Source of the DNA: Epiperipatus broadwayi | Taxonomy: Eukaryota > Onychophora > Udeonychophora > Euonychophora > Peripatidae | Assembly (NCBI GenBank): GCA_028023455.1 | Contig: JAQFVV010006200.1 | Span: forward strand, 6,582,506-6,646,505 | DNA: 64,000 nt | Reading direction: 5' to 3' | Part shown: positions 1 to 12,579 of the stretch, one piece after another | How positions within the stretch are numbered: the stretch's first letter is position 1 | Layout of the letters: each line of letters begins with the position of its first letter | Program-made: the position numbers and the translations under genes | Notes under the pieces: model-generated | What the model was told of the DNA's origin: nothing | Seen by the model: the letters and a program-made list of their open reading frames with translations, nothing else | Database searches by the model: none

Positions 1-150
1 ATTTCTGACAATGAATTTTTGCAGAGTTTCGGCTCTTTCAAATACGGCCACCATCAAATCAGACCGTAGCAAGAGTTCAAGAGCGCTCACTTGACGAATA
101 CTGTCACAATGCAATGGGCGTAGTATTTCGTTACGTAATCGTAGAATACA
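1..150 (-). other. Unassigned open frame at the window edge
   Basis: On the minus strand a frame runs open for 50 codons from 150 to base 1, preceded by a TGA at 151-153. It reads protein-like (SALELLLRSDLMVAVFERAE within it) and the stretch is less AT-rich than its surroundings. I do not recognise the family. It does not match Nup96 and no acceptor puts it in phase with the last Nup96 exon. It may be a transposon remnant: a CAGCGCC motif typical of the local repeats follows near 250. Confidence 0.2.
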
Positions 151-1182
151 TCACCCTCAGGCAGCCTGTTATGGCCTAAAAAACCTCTTGTACGGTCAGC
201 CGTAGGTTAAGGCCACTAAAACATAATATTGATGTGTGTTTTGTGAAATACAGCGCCATCAGAAGGTAGGGTTCAGTTTTCATACTATTACCTACAATTC
301 TAATAAAACTACAAGCTAAATTATAAGAATTCTTATTTTAAGTCTTTAAAAAAAATCTAGAAGTAAATAAAAAATTTCAAAAGTCATACTCATATAACAA
401 TTTTTGAGAACATCACAAAAAAAAAAATGAAATAAGACTAACATTTCAACTGAAACAATACTAACTATCCATTACACATAATTTGTTACTGCTATTTTAT
501 AAGTGTTTTCAAATTGGAGAAATTGAATTATAAAAAATGTTATAATATTGATCCAAAAAGTATTATTTGTTGGATAATTTTAAAAAGTTAATATTTATAA
601 TTTAAATTATAATCAATTTTAAAGAATCACTACCTCCCCCCCCCCCCAATAAAAAATATGCTTCTCTCTATTTCCCACTAGCACTGTTAAACAGTGATGT
701 TAAAACTGCAAGGATATTCTCACCTAGTCACAAGATAGACTTTGAGAAAATAAGAATGACCATCTTACTTTTAAACTTAAATGCAATTATATGAGATCTC
801 TATCTTGTGAGGGTGATGTAGCCTTCCAGTTTTAGCATTACTGTTTAATGGCGTTAGTGAGATGGGATGATTACTTTCTATATATTTACAATCTAAACAT
901 TGTGTTAGTAAAATTTATTGATTATTATCTGTATTTCAAAAATACGAAGTCCTTACTATCAATAATAATGTACCAAAAGTTACACATAATTCTTTATAAA
1001 TAAATCCTGATAAATCATTTTTTTAAATTCATCAAAAAATAATGAGTGTTTATTTTTTTTCTTTTGTTTCTGATTACCTGAAAAATTTTGTATAATAAAT
1101 TCCATTTTAAAAGCAAAGGTCCTTTAAAATGTTATTCAGGTTCTTCAAAAATGACTTGATAAATTGCAGTTTTTAGTTCAAC
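151..1182. other. Non-coding, AT-rich stretch
   Basis: Apart from the small inverted-repeat element at 673-866 and a CAGCGCC motif near 250, nothing coding or structured is visible. Confidence 0.6.
673..866. repeat. MITE-like inverted repeat
   Basis: Imperfect terminal inverted repeats of about 70 bp: the left arm begins CCCACTAGCACTGTTAAACA, and the complement of the right arm begins CCCATCTCACTAACG and shares TTAAACAGTRATG and CACAAGATAGA. About 190 bp overall. No target-site duplication could be fixed. Confidence 0.5.
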
Positions 1183-1186
1183 ATAC

Positions 1187-3691
1187 TGAAACAGTAGGAT
1201 TCGCATTCGAATCTCAAGTTTCACCTTTTTCTATAGTCCTTCACCCACCACCCTCTCCTACCCAAATTTAAACTTTTTTGGTATTGAATTGTGTGTGTAG
1301 CAATATTAAAAATGTCTGAATATATGTAATAGTCACCTTAAACACACACACGTTTCGATAATAAATTTACAGCAATAAATAAAAGTAAATGACATAGTCT
1401 TTATTTCTCTTTTAGTTATATAAAAAAATATAATTTTAACAATTTATTTTAAATTATAAAGTTCGTTATTTATTGCTGTGTTTAAATTTCTTATTTAATA
1501 ATAATTTTAGAAAATTGATCATAATCTAATTAAAAGTAAAAATAATCGTATGTTCCCTTTTGTATTTGAAATTTTAAAAGTAACAGTCGGTGAGAGATAA
1601 TAGATTAATTAAAAAGAAAAATTCCCTAAAATATTCCAAAATCTAAATGTAAAAATAAAATCGAACAATAGAAAAGCGGCTTTCTATATAAATTAAACGT
1701 ATAAGAATGTATTGATTATCCTCGGGGCAAATGATTGAATCCAAAAATAAAATATAACAAAAGTTAAAAGATAAGATCTAGAAAGGAGGACATTTTGGAC
1801 TTTCTCAGAACTTTCAGTTGAACTTTAGCTGTGCTCTCGATCAGTTGAGAGTCTCCAGATATATAAATTAAGTCACCTACCCCAGTATGATCGAGTAGAA
1901 AGCGCCAAAGACTATTCTCCCCGGAGATGGTCAATAGTATGCCGCGAACCTACACATGTGCCCTCCACAAAATCAACCAAAAGGATCTGCTGTCCCAAAC
2001 AATCAGAAAGCCGCTGCTGCTGTTAAATTAAATGAATCATCTAAATTCTGGAAATAACTGCTATTTCTTCTGAAATCATGAACAATTTGCTACTGATTAC
2101 TGAACTTGAAAACTTCATATAAACAGGTACCTGTATCCAAATTCTCTAGAGTATTCTAAATAACCACGCTATAGCTCACTCTATATAACTTGTAAACTAT
2201 AACTTGTAAAATTATAATCTGTAAAACTGAATTTAATTATTAATTCATTCTGTAAATTTCTTTGATAATCTAGCTTGCCTAATTCTACACTTCTTGAGTA
2301 CGTATTTCTAAAATTTACATTTTATTATCTAATTATAGCATGCTCTTAATTTTCTAAATATAAATCCATGTTTGCTTGAAACAGTGGATGCATGTCAAAT
2401 ACTCATTAATATTTACTTCCATAAATTATTTAGTATTTTCATATAAATTGACACGTATTCAATGCTTCATTTATTGTAATGCAGGGGTCTACTACTTAAC
2501 AAATGGCCGACATATTAGTTATTAATACTCCCCTAGTTTACCTATTGTTTTTATATTTTATTAAAATTTAATTAATAATTCCATAAATTGTATTTCTTTG
2601 AGAGTCATAAACGTTCTTTATTAAATGTTGATGATGTAGGGCCGAGTTTTAAAGTATATTAAATTTTAGCATAATAATCTGTACATTATACATGTGTTAC
2701 GTTTTGGAGACGCGATGACCCATTACAAGCCTTGAATACCACGGATTCTTTAGGATTGAAATTAATCCCAGTCGCCCTGCACAAGCGGACAAAATGAATG
2801 TTCCCGTAGGGCTTGACGACCGTCATGCAGCTAGGAAGTAATCGTGGCATGAACCGCTTGCCCCTAGTTATGCTTATGTGACAACTTAGCTCTATGGGCC
2901 TACGGAAAACGCCAGCCCGTTCTTATAAACTCATTCATGGTTTCGCAGTTTCAATATACTGCCACCCTCATATCACCTTTCTAGACGTACCACGTGTCTT
3001 CAATTATTAACTTTCTTATTCTATATATAACTCCGTTTCTACATTAGTGACATAACTCACTCTCAAATAAATGTCCGTCCATAGTAATTTATAATTTCTT
3101 TAATTAAATAAATATATATGTCTGCCACTACTATTATAAATCCTAATTTAGACTCTTGCATTGCAAAGATATAAATCCCGAAGGCATGCTCTCGAAATAC
3201 TTGCTCGAGAATTTAGGCAGCTGGATTACGTCAGCTATATAAATAAATGTATCTCTTTAATATCTAACAGTATCGGAAAACCCCGCTACTGATATCTTAA
3301 ATCTTATCAAATATTATTAGTCAAATGATTTGTTATTAAAATGTTTTAAATAATTTCAAACTATAGGTCTGCTGTCACATCTTTAGTTATTCAATACCCA
3401 TTCAATGTTTCCTCGATTCTTTAAAAATAAATGTTTAATATTAATAGTATTATTATTGGCTAACTCGAAATAAAATTCTCGATTCTCTTGCATCTCCCTG
3501 ACCCCCATGCCTAAAGAAATATTTACTAGAGTAGCATCAGATGCGTTGTTTCGTAGATTGTATTGTGGAACCGATAAACTATGTTCGAACTCAGTACTAC
3601 TGGTGGCTTCGCTATCTAGATGGTGCTGCAGTTCTGTGTGGTGGTCGAATTCTGCACTATGTTAACAAATCACATGTTTCTGACCGTTACA
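1187..3691 (-). mobile_element. Solo-LTR-like element, copy A (inverted)
   Basis: A 2505 bp unit that is the inverted homologue of 9958-12435. On the plus strand it starts TGAAACAGT and ends GTTACA, with ATAC duplicated at 1183-1186 and 3692-3695. TG...CA termini, a 4 bp target duplication and a GC-richer middle suggest a solo LTR of an LTR retrotransposon, though a non-autonomous DNA element with very short TGWAACAGT inverted ends is possible. It contains a frame on the minus strand (about 3660-3440) that is open in both copies. No reverse transcriptase, integrase or capsid coding is seen. Confidence 0.75.
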
Positions 3692-3847
3692 ATACTTTGA
3701 AATTATTCGTATACAATATTTGTAATGAAAAGTAATAGAAAATATCATAAATATGTTAAACAACAATAATTCGTTTTTAAATCTCTATCTGCAAATTAAA
3801 CTTAAATAAAAAGGATTTACAAAATTTAAAATACTAAATAAACCTAC

Positions 3848-3975
3848 TGCATCCCAATAACTTTGGTGTTCTTCAGCCTTCTCAGGGGCATCATCAATCA
3901 CTTCTTTAGTTAAACGTTCACATTCATGAAAATGAAATTTTATCCAGTCTAGCAATTGAGCAAGAACAATACATC
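3848..3975 (-). CDS. NUP96: Nup96 internal exon 7 of 7 visible
   Basis: A 128 bp exon, 2.5 kb downstream of exon 6. Two leading bases complete a glycine codon; 42 codons follow and end in phase 0 before GTAGGT. The acceptor is TTTTGTAG. The other two frames have stops. The peptide contains LAQLLDWIKFHFHECERLTK and EKAEEHQSYWD, fitting the helical stretch after LCEALWG in Nup96. The open frame runs past the donor into the intron as a longer ORF, but the phase chain and donor favour ending here. The following exon should lie beyond the left edge, because 1187-3691 is a transposon and nothing convincing is seen in 1-1186. Confidence 0.75.
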
Positions 3976-5275
3976 CTACAAAAAAATAATTGAAAAAGTT
4001 TACACAAAATTCACAACATTTTAGAAGCAGATATAACTTGGTAAATTTTATAAGTAAAGCAACAATAAAAATAAAAGTATATAAATAATTAAAACATGTA
4101 CATAAAAAATAGCTGTATAATGTCAATGTAGACAACTATATAAACAATAACAGTCCACATGAACTTTTAGTTGTGAATAGATATATTCAACAATGATTTC
4201 TTATCAATTTGTCTTTTCCAAAAATCTAGTGATATTTTTCCTCCTGTGGACATTTTGTAAACTTTTTTTTAGTTTTTGTGTACAATTTTAATTTCACACA
4301 TTCATACCTATCTATTTAAAAGAATCAATTACAGATTCAAAAACTCTTTATTCAATGTGAGATCTTAAACTCAGTATTTGAAAATCTTAACTATGTTAAA
4401 ACAAAACTCCAAAAGTCTGTAGTGTTAATGTACATATTTTTGAGACCAAAAAATAACCGTTTTTTAAAAATCTTTTAAATTTTCTAAAGATTCCATTAAA
4501 CTATTCAGTACAAAAAAAAAAAAATCATTGCATTTTAGAAATAGGAGATTTATAATTTATCAGTTAAAATAAATTAATTTTAATTTATCAATTACTGTTA
4601 TATAAAAATAAGAAAAAGAAGTATTTTAAAGATTTATATTTATAGTAATAAATTAATTTACATATTATATAGAATGTATTTTTATGTACAAAATTATAAA
4701 AATAATAAAATTAATGTTCATTTAAATATTCAGTAGAGTTTGAGTTATTTAAAAAAAAATAGGAATTTATAATGAGATGGTAAAAGTCTGTTCTTGAAAT
4801 CTAAAAAATTCAGTGCCCAACAATTGTTCTATAAACTAAAGAATTAAAATTTATAAGATTAAATTCCTTTTTTATTAGTTTCTAATTTTTTAATGTTAAT
4901 ATAGGTTCTCATAGAATAGCTGCTAAATCCCACTCGATGGCGCACTTTTCACGCTAAAATTATAAAATATGATCATTAACGGGCTGTTAATTATAATCAT
5001 TTTGATGTGTTTTTTGTAATGCGAAAATAAAAACAAAAAGAAAATCGTCTTTTTTAAATATTACTTAATTTTAAATATTATTTTTTATTAACGTATACAA
5101 ATTAAATGATAATAATAAATGTAAAATAAAATAAACAAATTACAATTTGATTCATCTTTTTTAGTTTTCTTTTTATTAGAAAAAATCAATTTTCTATCGG
5201 AGATTTTTTCTATCGAAGATTTTGTTTACCGCTAGTTTTTATTTCAAATAGAATGATAACTAAAAGTAAAACTTG

Positions 5276-5375
5276 TTACGTTTACGTTTAGGGTTAGGAT
5301 TAGGGTTAGTTTTAGGATTAGCTATAGGGTTAACTTTAGGGTTAGTTTTAGGGTTAGGTTTACGGTTAAAATAAA
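5276..5375 (+). repeat. Degenerate TTAGGG-type interstitial repeat
   Basis: About 100 bp made of variants of TTAGGG spaced by 5 to 12 bases (GTTTAGGGTTAGGATTAGGG and similar, then CTATAGGGTTAACTTTAGGG). It resembles a decayed interstitial telomere-like repeat or a simple-sequence expansion. Confidence 0.6.
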
Positions 5376-5924
5376 AAATATCAAAATCGTATTTTTGTAA
5401 ATATTTTTTTTTTTTACTAACATCTATAAAATACATGATAACAATAAACGTAAACTATATTCAACAAAGAATAACAGTAGTCGGAGAAAAGAAAGAAACT
5501 AAAACTTTTTTAAACAACGACAAATATATATATATATAAAATGTTTATAATATATGCTTTTTATGACATTTAAAAAAACAGTGTACAATTAATTGTACTT
5601 TTCTTACTGGATATTTTTGTGTTAACGCTTTTTTTTTATTTAAAAAATATACACACTGTACAATCTTAAAATGTCTCGTGGAATGTTACGAACAGTACGT
5701 TACTTGACTCGTTACTTAATTCCAAATAACTTTATTCATATATCTCGTCAACATTTACTACTTAAAACTTCAATACACCACGGTGTAAAAAGTCTGTTAA
5801 TTATTACTTTACAAAATCTGAACATTTCAATACTTTAAAATAAAAAAAAATCCAATGAAAACAACATTTCCATCAAATTCAAAAAAACACACCCTCTCCC
5901 CAAGCCGTAATCATTTTATAAACT

Positions 5925-6130
5925 GTGCGAATTCGCAAAATGTATTTGTTGCGTAAAACATACATGCTGTACTGCGACGCGACATAGCGGCCTGCAATCT
6001 GTAGCACAACAAAAAAGTTGTATTATAGAAAATGCAGGTTCGAAGGTGTCAGCCGCGGAAACGGCATTTTTATGTGTTTTAGCGCGAAAACAGCGCCATC
6101 CAGTGGGATATATCTGCTCATCGATGACAA
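5925..6130. repeat. GC-richer island with CAGCGCC motif
   Basis: About 200 bp, clearly less AT-rich than its flanks, containing AGCGCGAAAACAGCGCCATC near 6080-6100. The same CAGCGCCAT core recurs near 250 and 16327 and in the palindrome at 30176-31117. Probably an old dispersed element. A 72-codon frame on the minus strand here has no recognisable homology. Confidence 0.35.
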
Positions 6131-6450
6131 CCATAATATATATTTTTTTTAATCATGAATTATGAAACAATATGGGAATCACAGTTATGAAAAGATTGTT
6201 TTAATTTTTCTTAAAAATACTTATAACAGACACCATCATTAGCAAACAATACATAAAGATCCCCAGCATTTCCATTTCTAACACTGACAATAAACTATAA
6301 ATTTTCAAAAACTAATATGACTTTAAGAAATAAATTATTAATTACAAAATATTTCATAATTTTGAAATAAAATTATGATAAACATGAGAAGTATATATAT
6401 ATTTTTAAATAGACATCTATAAATCTATAATCACGTACATATATGCTTAC

Positions 6451-6520
6451 CTGGTTGAATGTCGATAAACAGAATTTCACATAAATTCCATAAGAGTTCC
6501 ACTTGATTAAAAACTTCACT
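6451..6520 (-). CDS. NUP96: Nup96 internal exon 6 of 7 (conserved LCE block)
   Basis: A 70 bp exon, 8.3 kb downstream of exon 5, with acceptor TTGTCTAG and donor GTAAGC. It begins in phase 0 and encodes 23 codons plus one base. The segment VFNQVELLWNLCEILF matches the vertebrate Nup96 block IVKHWSLTWTLCEALWG in spacing and in key residues (W, LCE). This is the best diagnostic block after exon 1 and anchors the family call for the whole chain. Confidence 0.8.
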
Positions 6521-8269
6521 CTAGACAAAATAAACAATGAAGAAAAAATATACGTTAAACATCTTTTGATTATAAATTAGTCTTTTATAATATATGAAAA
6601 CTATTAACTGATATTACCAATTTGGAATTCTAAATGTAAAATATTTTTAAGCATTTAAAATAAACATTAAATTTGGAATGGAGATGCATTTAACTTGCAA
6701 GAGAAAATAAAAAAATATTTTTTTTTTAAAAATATTTAAACATTTACGATATAAAAAGATAGTGAATGAAAAATCAATAAAATATGTATATACATTTTTA
6801 AGAATAATGTAAAAAAAATATGTGCAAAGCCTTCTCACTGTTCTCATCATCAAATTCTATCTCAAATAATTGTTGAGATTAGTGAAAAAAAAATGTCTCC
6901 AGATTTTTTATATCTCATAATTCAGGAATCACATTTGTATGGAAACTTGACAAAAAAATTTTTTTTCCCATGTATGGACTAATTTAAAATAACAATAGAC
7001 TGTAATTGAAAAAAAAAAAGAGGTAGAGATTTTAATTTTGTTGTCAAATGGAATTTTGTTATATTGTCAAATAATAAAACTACTCTTGCTCTATATTACT
7101 GTTTAATAATATAAATCTTAATAAACAAAAATATACATATTTTACTCATGACTTTTTAGCCAACATTTGTTTTAATAAAGAATATTATCATATAGAATTT
7201 TTTTTTTTTCAAAAAAAAGTGTAGATTCTTTATTTAAATGTAAAAGATCAAGCAATTGTTCATTAATATATTTTGTCCTTAAATATGACAGAAACAAAAA
7301 AAAAAGTGATAAAAACAAAAATATATTTCTAGTCACTTTGATGTTCTTTGTAAATATATATATATTGTAACGGGATGGGGTGGGTATCAAGAATTGGTAT
7401 GAACCTGGGGTGATGGGAAAACATCATCATCACTCCCAGTCCATTTAAAATGAAATATTTATGAAAAGTATATTTAGGTAAGATATATTTAATAATAAAA
7501 TGAGATTAGAGAATCTCTGAGAACATTGAGATCAGCCAGCTACTAAAATCCACCAGCATTATAAAAAAGTAAGTATAAGTAAATACTCGAGAGAAATAAC
7601 CATCCATCATCACCACCGATGGGAATAAACAAATTAGTACAATAAAATATATAAATCAACAGTCAACCTTGTGACTGAATTGAAAATGGGTCTTCTGTAG
7701 ACCAGGCTAACTATTGAGCCTTTGCCAGCTTGGGCAATTATATAAACATAACTTGGATGCACCAGTTTAGTGCCCATCCATTAAAATACACAATAATCAG
7801 AAATAGAACAATAATGCTGGGACATTTAAAGCATGCTGATCATCATCAATGCTCTGGCCACTAAAGTACTATTAATGTACTGGCCAACTATAAACTTAAC
7901 TTTTAATAAGACTAAAGTAAAATAAAAGATAGTGCATGGGCTTTAAAGAGTATCCTCTTTTGCGCCAACCAGGATGATGATGATCATCTCTGGATGCCCA
8001 AAGCACTAAACATATCCCCATTTATCCGTGTCCGAAATCTAGCTCAGAGAACATGGGCTCTATTACCGTATGTGAACAAGAGATGATGGAATGCAATTTT
8101 TAACAATTAAATACATTTATTAATAACAATAAAAAGATAAATGATTAAGGTCTTATAAGGGTTCTGATTTTGAAAAGTATACAATAATAAAGTCATCACA
8201 CCAATTTACAAGATTACTACAAAATTCAAATTATTACAATAACAGTATTTCTTAATTAGTTTCTATAAA

Positions 8270-8780
8270 CGCATGTATATATCCGTACACAGACGTGAGC
8301 TTTATAATATATGATGAAAACATTTCAATTAACATGAAATAATTATAAAAAAATGATAAAATGCTACATATGTGTTATACTTATCAAGCATTAGTATTTG
8401 CAATATAATTGACAGATATACGCACACATACATGCGTGTGCATGAAATTTCTGAATATATTTAACTTGTTACATATGAATATTTTTAATTGTTACTTTTA
8501 AATGATATAAAATACATAGGTTTACATATATGTTCCAATAGGTTCACTCAAAACGCGTATATATATCAGTACAGACGTGTGTGTTATAATATACAAGGAA
8601 TACATTTCAATTAACATAAAATAATTATATAAAAAAAAAAAGATTAAACTTTACATGTATATGCGCACAGACGCGCGATTTAGGTATATACAATTAATAT
8701 TCAATAACAAAATGCTTAAATTTGCATATATGTCCTATTTGACAAGCATTGAGATATATGTACGCACAGATTATTTATAA
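8270..8780 (+). repeat. Degenerate tandem array
   Basis: Two to three diverged copies of a unit of roughly 280 bp or less. Recurring blocks are CGYRTATATATC.GTACA.GACGTG and ACATTTCAATTAACAT.AAATAATTATA, with repeated alternating purine-pyrimidine CGCACA/TGCGTG stretches. It lies inside the first LTR. Confidence 0.45.
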
Positions 8781-9957
8781 ATTTAATTTTGTCAAACAAT
8801 AAATAACAATAATTTCTACAATTACAAATTGCGTTTGAATATACATAAAATTTACATTTTTAATCAATATTAAAAAAAAATCACTTTATCAAGTTCTATT
8901 ATAGCTTTCTTTTATTCTTTTACAAAAAATATATATAGTCAATTTTCCAGAGCTTTTATTAGGTTACCTCTTAACGAATTATCAATGTCTTTAAATTTAA
9001 AAATATAAATTTAAAAATGTCCCTCAAATAAATTATTGAAAAACAACTCACTTTTGTATGCAAGTTCATTTGTGCTTCTCTTCGCATATGTAGACACAGC
9101 AGCATACGTATAACTACTTCTTTATTCAGCTGCTCTCTTGGGCAAGCTGTTTTTTGGTCATTCCAGGAAATTGTCATCATTAGGTAAAAGTACATAATTC
9201 AGTATGGTTGGCTTTTTCCTTTCTGTAGTCAGTTCCACTTATACTTGGATCTTTTTTAAGCTTCAGGTCAGCAAGCTGTTTTCCAGAACACTTTTAAGGC
9301 TATGAATTACAAAGAATCTTGACCCGTTTCCTCCATGTAAATTCAAACTCCTCCAGTGAAATGTAGAGCAGCCACTTCCTTACATTCTTAAATCCTCATG
9401 GCAGTTCTCTAGATAATTATACTAGCCATCTTTGCAGCTAGCTTTACTATGGCTATTTTCTGTTACAGTTACCAACTCTTCACAAAATACTTGAGCCAAC
9501 TTTATAACTAGCACTTCTGCTAACTCTTCTAAAACTGCCAGCCAAACTGTTCTCTTTAAAATCACTAACCAGACTAACTGATATTTTTTTAATCAGTCTT
9601 TTTAAAAACTCATCTGAGGTGTTAACAACACTTTGATTAAAAACAGAGTTTTTATTTTTAGCTCTCTAATCCCTTTAAAACATATACATGTTTTTACTTT
9701 AATCTTTGAAATTTGACCAAAGGTGTGATAAGCCTTTGAAAAGATATACATGTTTTCATTTAGACAATAAAAATTTACAAATTAATTAAAGATTTCAAAA
9801 ATAGACATTTTTTTCAAAATTATCAAAAAAAAACAAGCTTATATTTAAATTTCAAAATCAGAATTACAAATAATGTTTTTTATCAGACCTTTTAGAAGTT
9901 TAATTTATAAAACAATTTTTATTTTAAATCAGAGTTATTATTTAACCCTTTACATAT

Positions 9958-12435
9958 TGTAACAGTCAGAAAACGTGTGACTCGTAAACATAGTGCAGAA
10001 TTCGACCACCACACAGAACAGCAGCACTATCGAGGTAGCGAAGCCACCCGTGGTACTGAGTTCGAACATAGTTTATCGGTTCCACAATACAATCCACGAA
10101 ACAACGCATCTGATGCGACATTAGTAAATATTTCTTTAGGCACGGTGGTCAGGGATATGCAAGAGATTCATGATTTTATTTTCGATTTAGCCAATAATCA
10201 AACTAATATTAATTAAACATTCATATTTACATAATCGAGGAAATATTATATAGAATGGGTATCGAATAAATGAAACGTAACTGCAGACGTATAGTTTAAA
10301 ATTATTTATTAACACATTTTAATAAGATCATTTACTAACAATATTTTATGGATTAAAAGCTTCAGTAGCGGGATTTGCGACATGATTGTCTTTTAAAGAA
10401 TACATTTATTTATTTGTTTACAAAAGCAATTCATTTATTTGAAGGCATAATCTAGCTACCTAAAATTCTCGAGTAAGTATTTCTAATGCATGCCTGGAGG
10501 GATTTATACCTTTGCAATGCAAGAGTCTAAAGTAAGGGTTATAAGAGTAGCGGCAGACATATATTTATTTAATTAAAATATTTATTTATAACTAAGGGCA
10601 AACATTTATTTGAGAGTGAATTATGAAGATAATGCAGAGGCGGAGTGATATATAGAATAATAAAATTAAGTAAAGGAACACGTGGTACGCTTTAGAAAGG
10701 CGATATGGAATGGCAGTATATTGAAACTGCAATGCCGTGAATGAGTTTATAAGAATGTCGGGCTGGTCTCTGCCATCGGCCCTACGAAGTAAGGTGTCAC
10801 ATAAGCATAACCAGGGACAAGCAGTCCGTGTCGCAGTTTGCCGGCTGGCTGCATGACGTCGTCAAGTCCTATGGGAGCACCCATTATATGTCCGCTTGTA
10901 TAGGACGACTGGGGTTAATTTCAACCCTGAAGAATCCGGAAATTTCACGGCGGAATGGGTCATCACGTCTCTAAAACGTAACACGTGTATAATGTATAAA
11001 CGATTATGATAAGATTTAAATAGATTTCTAACTCGGCCCTATATTATCAACATTTACTAAAGAACATTGGCGACTCTCAAAGAAATGTAATTTGATGGAA
11101 TTATTCATTAAGATTTAATAAATACAAAACATATCTAAACTGGGAATGATTACAACTAATATGTCAGCCATTTGCAAAGTAGTAGACCCTGCATTACAAT
11201 AAATGATGCATTGAATGCGTGTTGATTTATATGAAAGTTAAGTTATTTATGAAAGTAAATATTAATGAAAATTTGACACGCATTCACTGTTTCAAGCGAT
11301 CATAGATTTAAACTTTGAAAATAGAGACAATTATGAGCATGCAATAATTAAATAATAAATATAGATAAAATGTAGATTTTAGAAATACGCACCCAAGAAA
11401 GATAGAATGAGGTAAGCTAGATTATTAGAGAAATTTACACATTAAGTTAATTATTCAGTTTTAGTTATACATATGGTAGTTTTTACATTTTATAATTTAG
11501 ATAAGTAGTATGAAGAAGAGCTATAGCATCTTATTAGAGTACTCTAGAGTTTGAACGCAGACAGGTACCTGTTTTATAAGAAGTTTTCTGATTCCATTAG
11601 TTTAGTAGCAAAAGGTTCGTGATTAGCAGTTCTTTCTTGTATTTAGGCGTTTCATTTATTTTAACAGCAGCAGCAGCTTTCTCATTTATTTCAGGCAGCA
11701 GATCTTCATGGTGAATTTGACGGGCAATGGAAAGTTCGGCATCCGATAGGCCATCTCCCGATGGAGAATAATCTAGGTGCTTTTACTCGGTCATATCTTG
11801 GCAGGAACAATTTATTTTTATATTTTGGAGACTCTCAGTGATCGAGAGCAAAGCTAAAGTTTAAGTGAATGTCTCCAGCAAGTCTAAGATGGCCTCTTTT
11901 CTTATCTTGATCTCTCACATTTTTGTTAAGGTATTTTTAGGTTCTACTTAATCTGCCCTGAGGATAATCAATGCATTTTGTTGGTTTTAATTATAAAGAA
12001 AGCTGCCGTTCTATTGTTTACATTTTACATTTACTAATTACATTTTGGGGAATTTTTCTTTAATAAGGGAACATAAGATTATTTTAACTTTTAATTAAAT
12101 ATTACATCAGATTTTTTTAGAATTATTATTAAACGAAATTTAAACAAAGCAATAAATACGAACTTTATAATCCAAAATAAATGATTAAAATTATACAAAA
12201 TTATATAACTAAAAGAAATCTAAATTATATTATTTTATCCCTATTTATTGCCTTTAATTTGAGATCGAAATGTGTGCGTGTTTATGCTGAATTCTACATG
12301 TATTTATACATTTTTAATATTGCTACACACACAATTCGATACCAAAAAGTTTAAATTTGGGCAGGATAGACTGGTCAGTGAGAGACGACAGAAAAAGGTG
12401 AAACTTAAGATTCGAATACGAATCTTACTGTTTCA
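9958..12435 (+). mobile_element. Solo-LTR-like element, copy B, nested
   Basis: A 2478 bp unit starting TGTAACAGTCAG and ending ACTGTTTCA, flanked by ATAT at 9954-9957 and 12436-12439. The homologous host sequence at 13560-13806 reads straight through (TTTACATATTATGATTTTG) without it, giving a real empty site with a single ATAT. It is the inverted homologue of 1187-3691. It holds an ORF at 9977-10216. Confidence 0.8.
9977..10216 (+). CDS. Short ORF inside the solo-LTR-like element
   Basis: Eighty codons including the stop. The part from HSAEFDHHTE to about FDLANN is also open in the other copy (minus strand, about 3660-3440), with mostly substitutions between the two (SVPQYNPRNNASDATLVNIS against SVPQYNLRNNASDATLVNIS). 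The region upstream of the shared part is frameshifted in copy A. I recognise no family. It may be the end of a transposon protein or a chance frame; expression is not implied. Confidence 0.3.
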   Translation: MTRKHSAEFDHHTEQQHYRGSEATRGTEFEHSLSVPQYNPRNNASDATLVNISLGTVVRDMQEIHDFIFDLANNQTNIN

Positions 12436-12579
12436 ATATTATGATTTTGTTTTAGAAAATATAGAAAAATATTTACAAAAATTTATTCTGTGAATATTTC
12501 TACTTTTCCTTTATTTTCCATATAGATACGCACACGCACTATATTATTATGGGTGTACCATGTATCCCAACCGGTTACA

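Larger units (their letters stand above)
3976..6450. other. Nup96 intron 6
   Basis: AT-rich intron. It holds a telomere-like degenerate repeat at 5276-5375 and a GC-richer island at 5925-6130 with a CAGCGCC motif. No further coding exon is recognised. Confidence 0.55.
7366..12579 (+). repeat. First LTR of the long-LTR element, interrupted
   Basis: Starts TGTAACGGG and ends CCGGTTACA. Without the nested 2478 bp insertion and its duplicated ATAT it is about 2.73 kb. It includes GATGATG-rich segments (7410-7440, 7800-7990) and a degenerate tandem array at 8270-8780. Confidence 0.6.

Noticed and set aside
3541-3735. Plus-strand frame of 64 codons
   Set aside because: It is antisense to the element-internal frame of solo-LTR copy A.
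8971-9195. Minus-strand frame CPREQLNKEVVIRMLLCLHM with a GTGAG donor, considered as an extra Nup96 exon
   Set aside because: It lies inside the first LTR of the transposon, and exons 5 and 6 already join in phase and in alignment without it.
9977-10216. ORF considered as a host gene
   Set aside because: It is contained in the mobile unit, with a homologous copy at 3440-3660; kept only as an element-internal ORF.
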